A stretch of DNA of 64,000 nt, taken from positions 114,321 to 178,320 of the forward strand of contig OOHK01000005.1 of the NCBI GenBank assembly GCA_900315845.1, written 5' to 3'. Below are positions 18,285 through 27,497 of the stretch, one piece after another. A model generated the notes under the pieces. The model saw only the letters and a program-made list of their open reading frames with translations, was not told the DNA's origin and ran no database searches. The translations under genes were made by a program, and so were the position numbers. The stretch's first letter is position 1. Each line of letters begins with the position of its first letter. Source of the DNA: Candidatus Avelusimicrobium luingense. Lineage in GTDB: Bacteria; Elusimicrobiota; Elusimicrobia; Elusimicrobiales; Elusimicrobiaceae.

Positions 18285-18296
18285 TAAAATAATGGT
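18285..18296 (+). promoter_or_regulatory. -10 box of mnmE abutting the start codon
   Basis: TAAAAT (18285-18290) is followed by exactly six bases and the ATG at 18297. There is no Shine-Dalgarno sequence. Confidence 0.6.
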
Positions 18297-19646
18297 ATGC
18301 AATCTACTATCTGCGCGCTTGCAAGCGGACAAGGGGGGGCAGTAGCCTTGGTGCGGCTGTCCGGCCCGGACGCGCTTGTTATTACGCATACGCTTACCAG
18401 TAAAACGCAACTCTTTGAGCCGCGGCGTCAAACTTTTTGCTCTATTTACGACGGAAAAAACATATTAGACAAAGCCCTTGTTACCTACTTCAAAGCCCCG
18501 CACTCATTTACGGGCGAAGATGTCGTGGAGTTTGCCTTGCACGGCTCGCCGTATATTATCGGACGCACGTTAGAGTTATTATGCCAATCCGGTGCGGTTC
18601 CCGCCAAACGGGGGGAATTTAGCCAGCGCGCTTTTCTCAACGGCAAAATGGACCTAGTGGAAGCGCAAGGACTCTGCGACCTAATTGCCGCCGGGAACCA
18701 ATCCGCCCACCGTCTAGCCATGAACGCGTTAGACGGCAAACTAAGCGGCAAACTAAGCGAAATTAAAACAAAACTAACTGAACTTTTAGCACAAATTGAA
18801 GTACGTTTAGATGATGTTGACGAAGAAATGACGCCTCTTTCCACCGATTTTATTACACAAGAAATTACCGCCGTTTTAACCGCTATTAGAACCTTAACCG
18901 ATACATTTTCCGTCGGACGTTTAATTAAAGACGGACTGAAAGTGGCTATCGTCGGCGCCCCTAACAGCGGTAAATCCAGTTTATTAAACGCACTTGTCGG
19001 TTTTGACCGCGCTATTGTGACCGATGTATGCGGCACCACGCGTGATACCGTGGAAGAAACTTTGGAAATTAACGGTCAAAAAATCCGGTTAACCGATACG
19101 GCAGGGATCCGTGCTCACGCATTAGATGTAGCCGAGCAAGAAGGTATGCGCCGCAGCAAGCGTGCCATGGAAAATGCCGATGTCATCTTGTTTGTATTAG
19201 ACTCGTCTCGCCCTGTTTGTGCGGAAGAAAAACAACTGTGGCAAGATATTCAAACGCAACACAAGCGTACGCTTATCGTGCTCAACAAAACCGATAAACC
19301 ATCTTCGGGAAAAATAGATTTAGAAAACGTAACACAGTACACCCAATTTACCGTTTCTTGTAAAACGGGCGCCGGACTAAATGAATTAAAAAACACGCTA
19401 ACCGCTCCCATGAACGAGGTAGAAAAAGACAGTTTGCTAATTTCCAATTTACGCCATTATGAAGAATTATTACGTGCGCAAACGGAATTGGAAAGCGCAC
19501 TGATGCAACTCACTAAAAACGCAGGCGGCGAAATTTATGCCGAACATTTGCGCGGTGCCCTGACGCACTTAAAAGATTTAATGGGAGAAGTAACGCCCGA
19601 CGATATTTTAGGCGTTATTTTTTCCAAATTTTGTATGGGGAAGTAA
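18297..19646 (+). CDS. mnmE: tRNA modification GTPase MnmE
   Basis: 449 aa. With MnmG it installs the 5-carboxymethylaminomethyl group on U34 of tRNAs. The N-terminal folate-binding domain begins at MQSTICALASGQGGAVALVRLSG. The G domain shows GAPNSGKSSLLNALVG (G1), DTAGIR (G3) and NKTD (G4). The C-terminal FCMGK is the conserved Cys-x-Gly-Lys end containing the catalytic-site cysteine. Its start is predicted leaderless. mnmG follows after three bases. Confidence 0.97.
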   Translation: MQSTICALASGQGGAVALVRLSGPDALVITHTLTSKTQLFEPRRQTFCSIYDGKNILDKALVTYFKAPHSFTGEDVVEFALHGSPYIIGRTLELLCQSGAVPAKRGEFSQRAFLNGKMDLVEAQGLCDLIAAGNQSAHRLAMNALDGKLSGKLSEIKTKLTELLAQIEVRLDDVDEEMTPLSTDFITQEITAVLTAIRTLTDTFSVGRLIKDGLKVAIVGAPNSGKSSLLNALVGFDRAIVTDVCGTTRDTVEETLEINGQKIRLTDTAGIRAHALDVAEQEGMRRSKRAMENADVILFVLDSSRPVCAEEKQLWQDIQTQHKRTLIVLNKTDKPSSGKIDLENVTQYTQFTVSCKTGAGLNELKNTLTAPMNEVEKDSLLISNLRHYEELLRAQTELESALMQLTKNAGGEIYAEHLRGALTHLKDLMGEVTPDDILGVIFSKFCMGK

Positions 19647-19649
19647 AAA

Positions 19650-21440
19650 ATGTTTGTTTGCAGTGAACAATATGACGTAGTAGTTATCGGGGGCGGACAC
19701 GCCGGATGCGAGGCCGCTTTGGCGGCTGCCAAACTCGGTGCCAAAACACTATTACTTACGCAGAATTTAGATACAATTGCTCAAATGTCGTGCAATCCGT
19801 CTATCGGCGGAATTGCCAAAGGGCAAATCGTGCGCGAGATTGATGCACTCGGTGGGGCCATGGGCCGCGTAACCGATTTTTCCGCCTTGCATTATCACAT
19901 GTTAAATACCGGCAAAGGTCCGGCGGTACACTCACCACGTGTCCAATGCGATAAAAAAGTTTATCAATTCACGTTTAAGCATTTTTTGGAACTGCAACCT
20001 AATTTGGATATTATGCAAGATGAAGCCGTCCGGTTGACAACCACCGATAACAAAATTGACGGAGTCTTGACCTTGCGTGATACGCTCTATCACACTAAAA
20101 CCGTTATTTTGACGACGGGAACTTTCTTGGGTGGCACCATTCACATCGGCACGGTAATGACACCCGGTGGACGATATAACGATATGCCGTCCAACTTGCT
20201 TTCTAAAAATTTAAGTACAGAACTTGGCTTACACTTAATGCGTTTTAAGACGGGCACCCCTATGCGTATTAACGCACGCGGACTTGATTATTCCAAATTT
20301 CGTTTGCAACCATCGGACAACCCCTTGCAACCGATTTCCCATTTTACCGACGAAAAAGAACAGCAAAAACGAAAGTTTTTAAGTTGTTATATCACGCATA
20401 CAACTTTGGCTACCGATAAAATTTTACGCGAAAATTTCCAACGCTCGGCTATGTACGGCGGCAATATCCACAGCCAAGGGCCGCGGTATTGTCCGTCGGT
20501 AGAAGACAAAATTAAGAAATTCCCGGAAGTAACTTCCCACCCGCTATTTTTAGAGCCGGAAGGCGCACATACCGAAGAATTTTACATTCAAGGGTTTTCT
20601 ACCAGTATGCCCGAAGACGTGCAACGCGCGTTGATTGCTTCTGTACCCGGTATGGAAAATGCCTCTATTACGCGTATGGGATATGCGGTGGAGTATGATT
20701 GCTCCGATCCCATGGACTTATACCCACATTTGGAGAGCAAAATTGGCCCCGGTTTATTTTGCGCCGGACAAATTAACGGTACAACCGGATACGAAGAAGC
20801 CGGCGGACAAGGGCTGATGGCGGGTATCAATGCCGCACTAAAAGTACAAGGCAAAGAGCCGTTCGTGTTGCGCCGCGACGAGGCATATATCGGCGTTTTG
20901 ATTGACGACCTGGTTACCAAAGGCGTCAATGAGCCATACCGTATGTTCACCTCGCGTGCCGAATATCGTATTTTACTACGTAACGATAACGCCGATTTAC
21001 GCTTAATGCCCCATGCATTCCGGTTAGGATTGTTAGATAAAACCTATGAACCCGCTTTTGAAAAATATCGTGCCTTATGCGACACGTTAAAAAATAACAT
21101 CAATGCAGTGATTTGCGAAGATCCGGATTTATTTCCTTGGTCGGCAGAAAAAGCACGCAGACACGCTGATATTCACCATAAATACGAAGGCTATTACGAA
21201 CGTAACAAAAAAGATGCCGAGAAATTAGCCGAAGTGGATGCCATAAAAATTCCGGAAGGATTTGATCCGTCAACCGTGCGCGGACTCTTATTTGAAAGTG
21301 CGCAAAAACTGCGCGAAGTTAAACCACAGACCTTGGGGCAAGCAAGTCGTATCCCGGGGGTTACACCGTCGGATATTCAACTGCTTGCTGTACACATTGA
21401 GCGGTTTAGGAGACTGAAACATGTGGCAAACGCTCGTTAA
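19650..21440 (+). CDS. mnmG: tRNA uridine 5-carboxymethylaminomethyl modification enzyme MnmG
   Basis: 596 aa FAD-dependent partner of MnmE. The dinucleotide-binding VVVIGGGHAGCEAALAAA is near the N-terminus. CNPSIGGIAKGQIVREIDAL, LNTGKGPAVHSPRVQCDK, the TTGTFLGGTIHIG region and GQINGTTGYEEAGGQGL are all diagnostic. Slightly shorter than E. coli GidA (629 aa), with the C-terminal helical domain present. Its 3' end overlaps rsmG by 20 bp. Confidence 0.97.
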   Translation: MFVCSEQYDVVVIGGGHAGCEAALAAAKLGAKTLLLTQNLDTIAQMSCNPSIGGIAKGQIVREIDALGGAMGRVTDFSALHYHMLNTGKGPAVHSPRVQCDKKVYQFTFKHFLELQPNLDIMQDEAVRLTTTDNKIDGVLTLRDTLYHTKTVILTTGTFLGGTIHIGTVMTPGGRYNDMPSNLLSKNLSTELGLHLMRFKTGTPMRINARGLDYSKFRLQPSDNPLQPISHFTDEKEQQKRKFLSCYITHTTLATDKILRENFQRSAMYGGNIHSQGPRYCPSVEDKIKKFPEVTSHPLFLEPEGAHTEEFYIQGFSTSMPEDVQRALIASVPGMENASITRMGYAVEYDCSDPMDLYPHLESKIGPGLFCAGQINGTTGYEEAGGQGLMAGINAALKVQGKEPFVLRRDEAYIGVLIDDLVTKGVNEPYRMFTSRAEYRILLRNDNADLRLMPHAFRLGLLDKTYEPAFEKYRALCDTLKNNINAVICEDPDLFPWSAEKARRHADIHHKYEGYYERNKKDAEKLAEVDAIKIPEGFDPSTVRGLLFESAQKLREVKPQTLGQASRIPGVTPSDIQLLAVHIERFRRLKHVANAR

Positions 21441-22068
21441 TTTTGCTGAAAAAATTGAGTTACCGCTGTCGGCCGAGCAAGCCCAAACATTGGTTCGTTA
21501 TGCACAATGTGTATGGCAGAAAAAAGATTTTTTGAATTTAACCAGTGCGGCTAGTTTAGATGAGATTTTAACGCGCCATATTTGCGACGGTTTACAAGGA
21601 GCCGCGTGCGTACGAAACTTGGCCGATAAGCGGCCAGAAAAGATTTCGCTTATTGATGCAGGCTCGGGGGCGGGCTATATCGGTTTAACGATTGCCGCAG
21701 CATTACCGAATGTACAAGTAACACTTATAGAAAGTTTGGAAAAGCGGTGTGCGTTTTTGAATTGGACAATTTTGAATATAGGACTTAAAAATGTGCAAGT
21801 AAAACAAGTACGCCTCGGCGAGAAAAAAGAATTACAGGCCGATTTTGTTACCGAGCGGGCGATGGGACAACTCTCCGATATTTTAGGCATTTGTTTATCC
21901 GCCGTAAAATCGGGCGGATATTTCGTAGCGTATCAGGGGGAAAATTCGCTTGCGTCGTCGGTTCCGGCACAAAAATATGCAGGCCGATTTATACGGGAAA
22001 TACCGTACGAATTACCTTGTGATAAAAGACATCGCCACTTGGCACTGTTTGAAAAGGAAGTACAATGA
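21421..22068 (+). CDS. rsmG: 16S rRNA (guanine-N7) methyltransferase RsmG
   Basis: 215 aa. It methylates G527 of 16S rRNA using S-adenosylmethionine. The SAM-binding motif is DAGSGAGYIGLTIA, preceded by KDFLNLTSA and LTRHICDGL as in GidB proteins. VTERAMGQL is the conserved core near the active site. It overlaps the mnmG end by 20 bp, so the two are coupled. Its own stop overlaps the next start (ATGA). In many bacteria parA-parB follow rsmG. Here a putative peptidase and the cell-wall cluster do. Confidence 0.95.
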   Translation: MWQTLVNFAEKIELPLSAEQAQTLVRYAQCVWQKKDFLNLTSAASLDEILTRHICDGLQGAACVRNLADKRPEKISLIDAGSGAGYIGLTIAAALPNVQVTLIESLEKRCAFLNWTILNIGLKNVQVKQVRLGEKKELQADFVTERAMGQLSDILGICLSAVKSGGYFVAYQGENSLASSVPAQKYAGRFIREIPYELPCDKRHRHLALFEKEVQ

Positions 22069-23291
22069 GTAATAATTTTTTCTTTAAATTTATGCTCTCG
22101 TTTTTGCTGGTGCTCGGGATCGGACTAGCCGTCGGAGATGCATGGGAAGTGGGGGATGTGGTCAAAGCCGTTTTTTCCGACAAACCGGCTTCACACACTA
22201 AAAAATCTGCAGGGGAACCGGTCCCGTTAAATACGACATCCAGTGCACTTACCGTTCCTAAAAACAGCGGGGTAGCAGGGGGCGCTGGATTAGAAGGATT
22301 GCCGACACAAGCCATTCGTCCGCAAGATTCTTATCATAAAGTCCGGTGGGCCCCACCACCGCCCGGATTTCTGACGGCTGATACATTTAACTATTTAATT
22401 TATCGCGAAGACGCTCCCGTTACGCAAAATATCAAAACCGTATTGGATAATATCCACGGTAATTTAATGCTGGACTTAACGCCTTTTACGTTGGTAGTCA
22501 AGCCGAATAAAATTTTAGTTATGCTCTTTAATACGCGTGACAGTTACCACAATTTTACGCATTTGCCTTCGTGGTCAGGGGCATCGTCCGATTTGCAATC
22601 GGATAGTATGTATGTTATTGAGGGAAATAGTTTCTTCCCGCTTTCCGTGCACGAATTGACACACTTGTATTTTGACGGATATTTTCTGCCCACGATTTCC
22701 CCATTGTGGATAAGCGAAGGAATTGCCGTGTATATGCAAATATACGAGTCTAAACAAAGGCCCCAGTGGATTGATGATAGTTTGCGGCGCATTTTAGCGG
22801 GAGATATCATTCCGCTTGAAGAAATGACCGCCACCGAAGATTTAAATTCCTACGATACTGCCAAAGCCGAGCTTTGGTACACGCAAGCATATAGTTTGGT
22901 AGATTATCTGCTTAACCACCGTTCGCGTGATGAATTTTACAAATTATGTACCGAGTTAAAAAATAAGACGCCCTTGCACCAAGCATTATATCGTACGTAC
23001 GGTATGCCGTTTAATAAAGTTAGCGTATTGCAAAACGTATGGTTACACGATTTACAAAAGGCCTATCAGGAAGGGCGTATTTTGCAAGCCCCGCCGCCGT
23101 CGGCTATGACGCAACTTCCGCCGGCAGACGGTATTACACCCGCCGGGAAACCGTCAACCAAATCAGGGGCAAATGTATCAAAACCGGCGCCTAAACAGGC
23201 TCCTAAACCGGCCCCAAAACCGCAACCGCAAAAAACAAAAATTAACAAATTACAAACGGTGCCGGTGCCCAGTTATTCGGGGGGATTTTAA
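22065..23291 (+). CDS. Putative membrane-anchored zinc metallopeptidase (HExxH, peptidase MA-like)
   Basis: 408 aa. A hydrophobic N-terminus (residues about 6-24) acts as signal or anchor. The core holds a zinc-binding motif, SVHELTHLYFDGY (His196-Glu197-x-x-His200), and a downstream ISEGIAVYMQ whose Glu218 is well placed as third ligand, a gluzincin layout. The C-terminus is a Pro/Lys-rich tail (about 350-400). This resembles the peptidase MA-like family, whose substrates are mostly unknown. AAGGAAG precedes the ATG, which overlaps the rsmG stop. Location between rsmG and rsmH suggests co-transcription with both. Confidence 0.8.
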   Translation: MSNNFFFKFMLSFLLVLGIGLAVGDAWEVGDVVKAVFSDKPASHTKKSAGEPVPLNTTSSALTVPKNSGVAGGAGLEGLPTQAIRPQDSYHKVRWAPPPPGFLTADTFNYLIYREDAPVTQNIKTVLDNIHGNLMLDLTPFTLVVKPNKILVMLFNTRDSYHNFTHLPSWSGASSDLQSDSMYVIEGNSFFPLSVHELTHLYFDGYFLPTISPLWISEGIAVYMQIYESKQRPQWIDDSLRRILAGDIIPLEEMTATEDLNSYDTAKAELWYTQAYSLVDYLLNHRSRDEFYKLCTELKNKTPLHQALYRTYGMPFNKVSVLQNVWLHDLQKAYQEGRILQAPPPSAMTQLPPADGITPAGKPSTKSGANVSKPAPKQAPKPAPKPQPQKTKINKLQTVPVPSYSGGF

Positions 23292-23292
23292 T

Positions 23293-24174
23293 ATGACCAC
23301 ATGGACACATATTCCCATTATGGCCAGCCAAATCGCCGATTTGCTACTACAAAATCCGGATGGAATATATATAGACGGAACCCTTGGCCTTGGCGGACAT
23401 ACCAAATACTTTTTAACCCGGTTAGGCCCGAAGGCCCGTATCTTAGGATTTGATAAAGACGAAGAAGCTCTTGCAATGGCACAAGAACGGGTCAACGACA
23501 AGCGTTTGCTAGCCTTTCACGCCAGTTATACCCAAGCCCCTGAAAAGTTGCAAGAAATGGGAATAAACGGGGCCGATGGTGTTTTGTTTGATTTAGGGTT
23601 AAGTTCGTATCAATTAGATAATCCGGCACGCGGGTTTAGTTTGCTGCAAAATGGACCGCTGGATATGCGTTTTGATTTATCGGCCACGTTAACGGCTGCG
23701 GATATAGTCAATACGTTCTCGTTAGATGACTTGGTACGTATTTTAACCGACTACGGTGAAGAACGTAATGCCCAAAAAATTGCCCTGGCTATTATGGCTG
23801 CGCGTAAAAACGCGCCTATTCAAACGACACAAGATTTGAAAAATATTGTAGAAAATATAGTACCGCGTTATGGGAAAAAACATCCCGCTACGCAAACGTT
23901 TCAGGCCCTTCGTATTGCCTGTAATAAAGAATTAGAAACGGTTGAACAAGCCTTAAAAACATTAGACCAATTGGTACGTCCCGGCGGCCGTGCGGCCGTA
24001 CTGACGTTTCATTCGTTAGAAGACCGTTTGGTGAAAAACTATTTCAAAACATTAGCGCAAAGCGGACAATGGACGTTAATTAATAAACACGCATTAGCCC
24101 CCGATTATAATGAAGTCCGTCAAAATCATCGGGCCCGTAGTGCTAAATTACGTGTGATAGAGAGGAACAACTAA
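23293..24174 (+). CDS. rsmH: 16S rRNA (cytosine(1402)-N4)-methyltransferase RsmH
   Basis: 293 aa, normal length, with SAM-binding DGTLGLGGHTKYFL, FDKDEEAL, GVLFDLGLSSYQLDNPARGFS and the C-terminal RAAVLTFHSLEDRLVKNYF. I place the start at 23293, right after the previous stop. A longer in-frame reading from 23173 would run 40 codons into the preceding gene and adds no conserved sequence. First gene of the division/cell-wall cluster. mraZ, which often precedes it, is absent. Confidence 0.96.
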   Translation: MTTWTHIPIMASQIADLLLQNPDGIYIDGTLGLGGHTKYFLTRLGPKARILGFDKDEEALAMAQERVNDKRLLAFHASYTQAPEKLQEMGINGADGVLFDLGLSSYQLDNPARGFSLLQNGPLDMRFDLSATLTAADIVNTFSLDDLVRILTDYGEERNAQKIALAIMAARKNAPIQTTQDLKNIVENIVPRYGKKHPATQTFQALRIACNKELETVEQALKTLDQLVRPGGRAAVLTFHSLEDRLVKNYFKTLAQSGQWTLINKHALAPDYNEVRQNHRARSAKLRVIERNN

Positions 24175-24175
24175 T

Positions 24176-24430
24176 ATGCCGATTTTCAGAATTATGTTTT
24201 TAATGGCCCTTATTGCTTTTGGGGTGGTGTGGATTCGTATTGAAGTAAATCGTTCGGGCCGGGCAGTAGGTATCCTTCAAAATGATGTAGAAATTAAAGA
24301 AGCCCGCAACCAGTATTTGAAATTGGAAATTTTACGTTTGTCTAATCCGCAAACTATTTCCGAACTGGCTAAAGAAAAATTCGGCTTACAACCTATTGAA
24401 CCATCCCACGTAGTAGTATTGGATAAATAA
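24176..24430 (+). CDS. ftsL: FtsL-like division protein
   Basis: 84 aa bitopic protein: a transmembrane helix at residues about 5-19 (IMFLMALIAFGVVWI), then a predicted leucine-zipper-like coiled coil (about 25-60) and a short extracytoplasmic end (EKFGLQPIEPSHVVVL). FtsL sequences are poorly conserved, so the call rests on topology, length and the diagnostic position between rsmH and ftsI. GAGAGGA precedes the start. Confidence 0.8.
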   Translation: MPIFRIMFLMALIAFGVVWIRIEVNRSGRAVGILQNDVEIKEARNQYLKLEILRLSNPQTISELAKEKFGLQPIEPSHVVVLDK

Positions 24431-24431
24431 T

Positions 24432-26126
24432 ATGCGTAAATCGGTTTCATCTCCACTTGTTTTTAACATCAAAAACCGCATGCGTACGCTGGGGCTTTTG
24501 ATGTTGTTAATCCCCTTGGTTATTTTTGTACGTCTTTTTTATATGCAAACTTTCTTGCATGAAGAATTTGCGTCCAAAGCCGAACGTGCTATTTATAACT
24601 ATTTAGCCGAAGACCGTATCCGCGGTAAAATTTTAGATGTTAACGGCAAAGCCCTGGCCGAATCCGTACGCACACATTCGTGTGGTATCAGTAAACGCTA
24701 CGTCATAGATAAAGAGAAAACCATTGATTTTCTTTCCAAAACATTAGATATTCCCAAAAACCGTTTAACAGAAAAATGGAACCGGGCCGGACATTTCTTT
24801 TTTGTAGCCAAAAAAATCAAGCCCGATACCTATATCAAAATTGCCGACGTATTGCATACACCGTTAGGGCAAGGTTTGGAACTGACACCCGAATATGAAC
24901 GTATCCATCCTTACGGAGAAAGTGCTTTGGATATTATCGGCTCGGCCAACTCCAAAAATTTAGGCTTATCGGGTATTGAACAAATGTTTAATACGGAACT
25001 AAGCCAAGATATCAGCAAAAAGCGGGCCAAACACGCTCGGCGCGGGGCAGTTATTTATGACCGTAAATTAAAAAATGAAGTACAAGTGGGAAACGTATAT
25101 CTAACCATAGATGAAGTTGCCCAATTCTATGCCGAAAAAGCCTTAAAAAAGGCCGTTGATGACGTGGGTGCGGAACATGGTATTGCATTGGTGCAAGAAC
25201 CGAAAACAGGCCGTATTTTGGCCGCTGCTTCTTATCCCATAAAAGACGGGCAATCACTTGCGTTTCAATTTACGTATGAACCGGGCTCTACTTTCAAAAC
25301 GATTGCGGTGGCCTCTGCTATTGATGCGGGAACCGCCAGCATTACCGACAGCGTATATATGGAAAACCGTAAATGGGAAGTAGTTAAAGGTTTTACGGTT
25401 CGCGACAACCAACATGATAAAGACTATTTGTCTATCCCGGAAATCATGCAACTATCATCTAATATCGGGGCCGGAAAGATAGCGTTGGAACTGGGGGCAA
25501 AAAATTTATTTTATTATATTAAGTCATTTGGGTTTGGCTCTAAAACCGATATCAATTTTAACGGAGAATCTAAAGGAAGTTTAACGCCGCATACCAAATG
25601 GACCAAAGTGGATACCGTTACTAAAGGGTATGGCTATGGGGTTGCCGTAACTCCTATCCAACTCATTACGGCTTATTCCGCTATTGCTAACGGGGGAACC
25701 CTTATGCAACCGCATTTAATAGACCATATTGAATATGAAAACGGTAAAATAGAAAAGCGGGCTAAACCGATTAAAATACGTAATGTTTTTCATAAAAAAG
25801 ATACTGCCACTATTATGACAAAAGTATTACAAAGTGTGGTAGAAAACGGCTCGGGGAAACGGGCGCGGATTGCGGGATATAATGTAGCCGGAAAAACAGG
25901 GACGGCCGAGAAATTGAGTGCCGGCGGAGGATATGGGAAACGTAGTCACGTGGTATCTTTTTGTGGGTTTGTTCCGGCGACGGATCCCCAATTTACGATT
26001 TTAGTGATTTTAGATAACCCGGCGAAATATGCTTTCGGCGGAACGGCGGCGGCCCCGGTGTTTAAGGAAATTGCAGAGCCGCTTTTGGCGCGCAAAGGTG
26101 TGCCGCCCGATCAATTAGATTTTTAA
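24432..26126 (+). CDS. ftsI: Division transpeptidase FtsI (penicillin-binding protein 3 type)
   Basis: 564 aa class B PBP. A single transmembrane helix (about 17-35) leads into the pedestal domain (with RGKILDVNGKALAESV) and the transpeptidase domain. The catalytic serine is in GSTFKTI (SxxK, Ser about 287), the second motif is SSN (about 342) and the third KTGTAEK (about 487). It cross-links septal peptidoglycan with FtsW. No PASTA domains. The next gene is murF. murE, which usually lies between, is missing from the cluster. Confidence 0.95.
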   Translation: MRKSVSSPLVFNIKNRMRTLGLLMLLIPLVIFVRLFYMQTFLHEEFASKAERAIYNYLAEDRIRGKILDVNGKALAESVRTHSCGISKRYVIDKEKTIDFLSKTLDIPKNRLTEKWNRAGHFFFVAKKIKPDTYIKIADVLHTPLGQGLELTPEYERIHPYGESALDIIGSANSKNLGLSGIEQMFNTELSQDISKKRAKHARRGAVIYDRKLKNEVQVGNVYLTIDEVAQFYAEKALKKAVDDVGAEHGIALVQEPKTGRILAAASYPIKDGQSLAFQFTYEPGSTFKTIAVASAIDAGTASITDSVYMENRKWEVVKGFTVRDNQHDKDYLSIPEIMQLSSNIGAGKIALELGAKNLFYYIKSFGFGSKTDINFNGESKGSLTPHTKWTKVDTVTKGYGYGVAVTPIQLITAYSAIANGGTLMQPHLIDHIEYENGKIEKRAKPIKIRNVFHKKDTATIMTKVLQSVVENGSGKRARIAGYNVAGKTGTAEKLSAGGGYGKRSHVVSFCGFVPATDPQFTILVILDNPAKYAFGGTAAAPVFKEIAEPLLARKGVPPDQLDF

Positions 26127-26148
26127 TTTTTATTGAGGAGATTTTATT

Positions 26149-27495
26149 ATGAAACTAAACTTTACCCTTCGCAAACTTACCGAAGTAATGCACGGCAAGC
26201 AAGTCGGCGGCTCACCCGATACCGTTGTTACTTCGTTTGTAACGGATAGCCGAATCGTAGCCCCCGGTGATGCATTTATTGCGTTGAAAGGCGAACAATT
26301 TGATGCCCGGCAATTTATCGGCCAAGTATTAGAAAAAGGAGCCAACGTCGTAATTGCCCAAGAAGAAGGTTTTACAGTGCCCACCAACACAAAAGCCGCT
26401 TTTATTCTTGTTCCGGATACGAAACATGCCTTGCAGGCCATCGCTAAATACCACCGCCAACACAGCACCCTTAAAGTGGCCGCCATTACCGGCTCTAACG
26501 GTAAAAGCACCACCAAACAAATGTTACGAGCCATTTGTCAAACGGCGGGGGAAACCGTCGCCAATGTAGGCAATTTTAATAACCAGTTCGGTGTACCGTT
26601 CTCGTTATTAGAAATACAACCCAAACATAAATTTGGCATATTTGAATTAGGCGCTTCCCACCCCGGAGATATCGAAGAAACGGCCCGATTAGCCATACCG
26701 GACGTAGCGGTAATTACCAATGTATCTGCGGCGCATTTGGCGTGTTTTAAAGATTTGGAAACCGTCTATAAAACCAAAACCGAAATTGCCCATTGCTTAA
26801 ACAAAGGCGGCACGCTAGTATATAATGCCGATAATGAATATTTAGCCAGACTTAAAAAAGAATTTACCGGCAAACAAATTTCTTTTGGTTTTGCGCAATC
26901 CGCCGATTTGCGGGTATTAGACACGCAAGATTTCTCATTTATTTATCAAGGTAAAGCATTTATACTGCAAAAACATTTTGAGCGTCATGATAAATTAAAT
27001 GCCGCAGCCGCCTGTGCCGCCGCCTTTGCACTAGGATTATCGGAAGAAAATATCCGGCAAGGGCTCCTATCGTTTACGCCCATGCCGATGCGTTTAGAGC
27101 GTATAGATAAAAAAGGCGTACACTTCATTTTAGATTGTTACAATGCTAACCCGGCCAGTATGCAAACCGCTTTGGAAATTCTCGGCCGTGAAAAATCCTC
27201 GCCGAAGATTGCTGTCTTAGGCGATATGAAAGAGTTGGGAGATACCTCTAAAGATTATCACCGCTTGGTGGCGCATCATGTGGTAGAAAACGGTATTAAC
27301 GAAGTGTTTTTAGCCGGGCCGGAAATGCACTACGCGTATGATATTCTAAAAACGGCGTCCGGCGTAAAAGCCCATTATTCGCTGTCTTCCAAAGCATGGT
27401 TGGCAGACTTACAAAAGGCGTTGACTCCCGGAGCTGTATGTTTAATCAAAGCCTCGCGCTCGATGCGTTTTGAGAATATATTTAAGGAGATTTAA
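26149..27495 (+). CDS. murF: UDP-MurNAc-tripeptide--D-Ala-D-Ala ligase MurF
   Basis: 448 aa. It adds D-Ala-D-Ala to the UDP-MurNAc-tripeptide in the cytoplasm. The ATP loop is AAITGSNGKSTTKQML. GNFNNQFGVPFSLLEI and FELGASHPGDIEE are typical of MurF and distinguish it from MurE. LDCYNANPASMQTAL and LGDMKELGDTSKDYH are further MurF hallmarks. GAGGAG precedes the start. Confidence 0.95.
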   Translation: MKLNFTLRKLTEVMHGKQVGGSPDTVVTSFVTDSRIVAPGDAFIALKGEQFDARQFIGQVLEKGANVVIAQEEGFTVPTNTKAAFILVPDTKHALQAIAKYHRQHSTLKVAAITGSNGKSTTKQMLRAICQTAGETVANVGNFNNQFGVPFSLLEIQPKHKFGIFELGASHPGDIEETARLAIPDVAVITNVSAAHLACFKDLETVYKTKTEIAHCLNKGGTLVYNADNEYLARLKKEFTGKQISFGFAQSADLRVLDTQDFSFIYQGKAFILQKHFERHDKLNAAAACAAAFALGLSEENIRQGLLSFTPMPMRLERIDKKGVHFILDCYNANPASMQTALEILGREKSSPKIAVLGDMKELGDTSKDYHRLVAHHVVENGINEVFLAGPEMHYAYDILKTASGVKAHYSLSSKAWLADLQKALTPGAVCLIKASRSMRFENIFKEI

Positions 27496-27497
27496 CT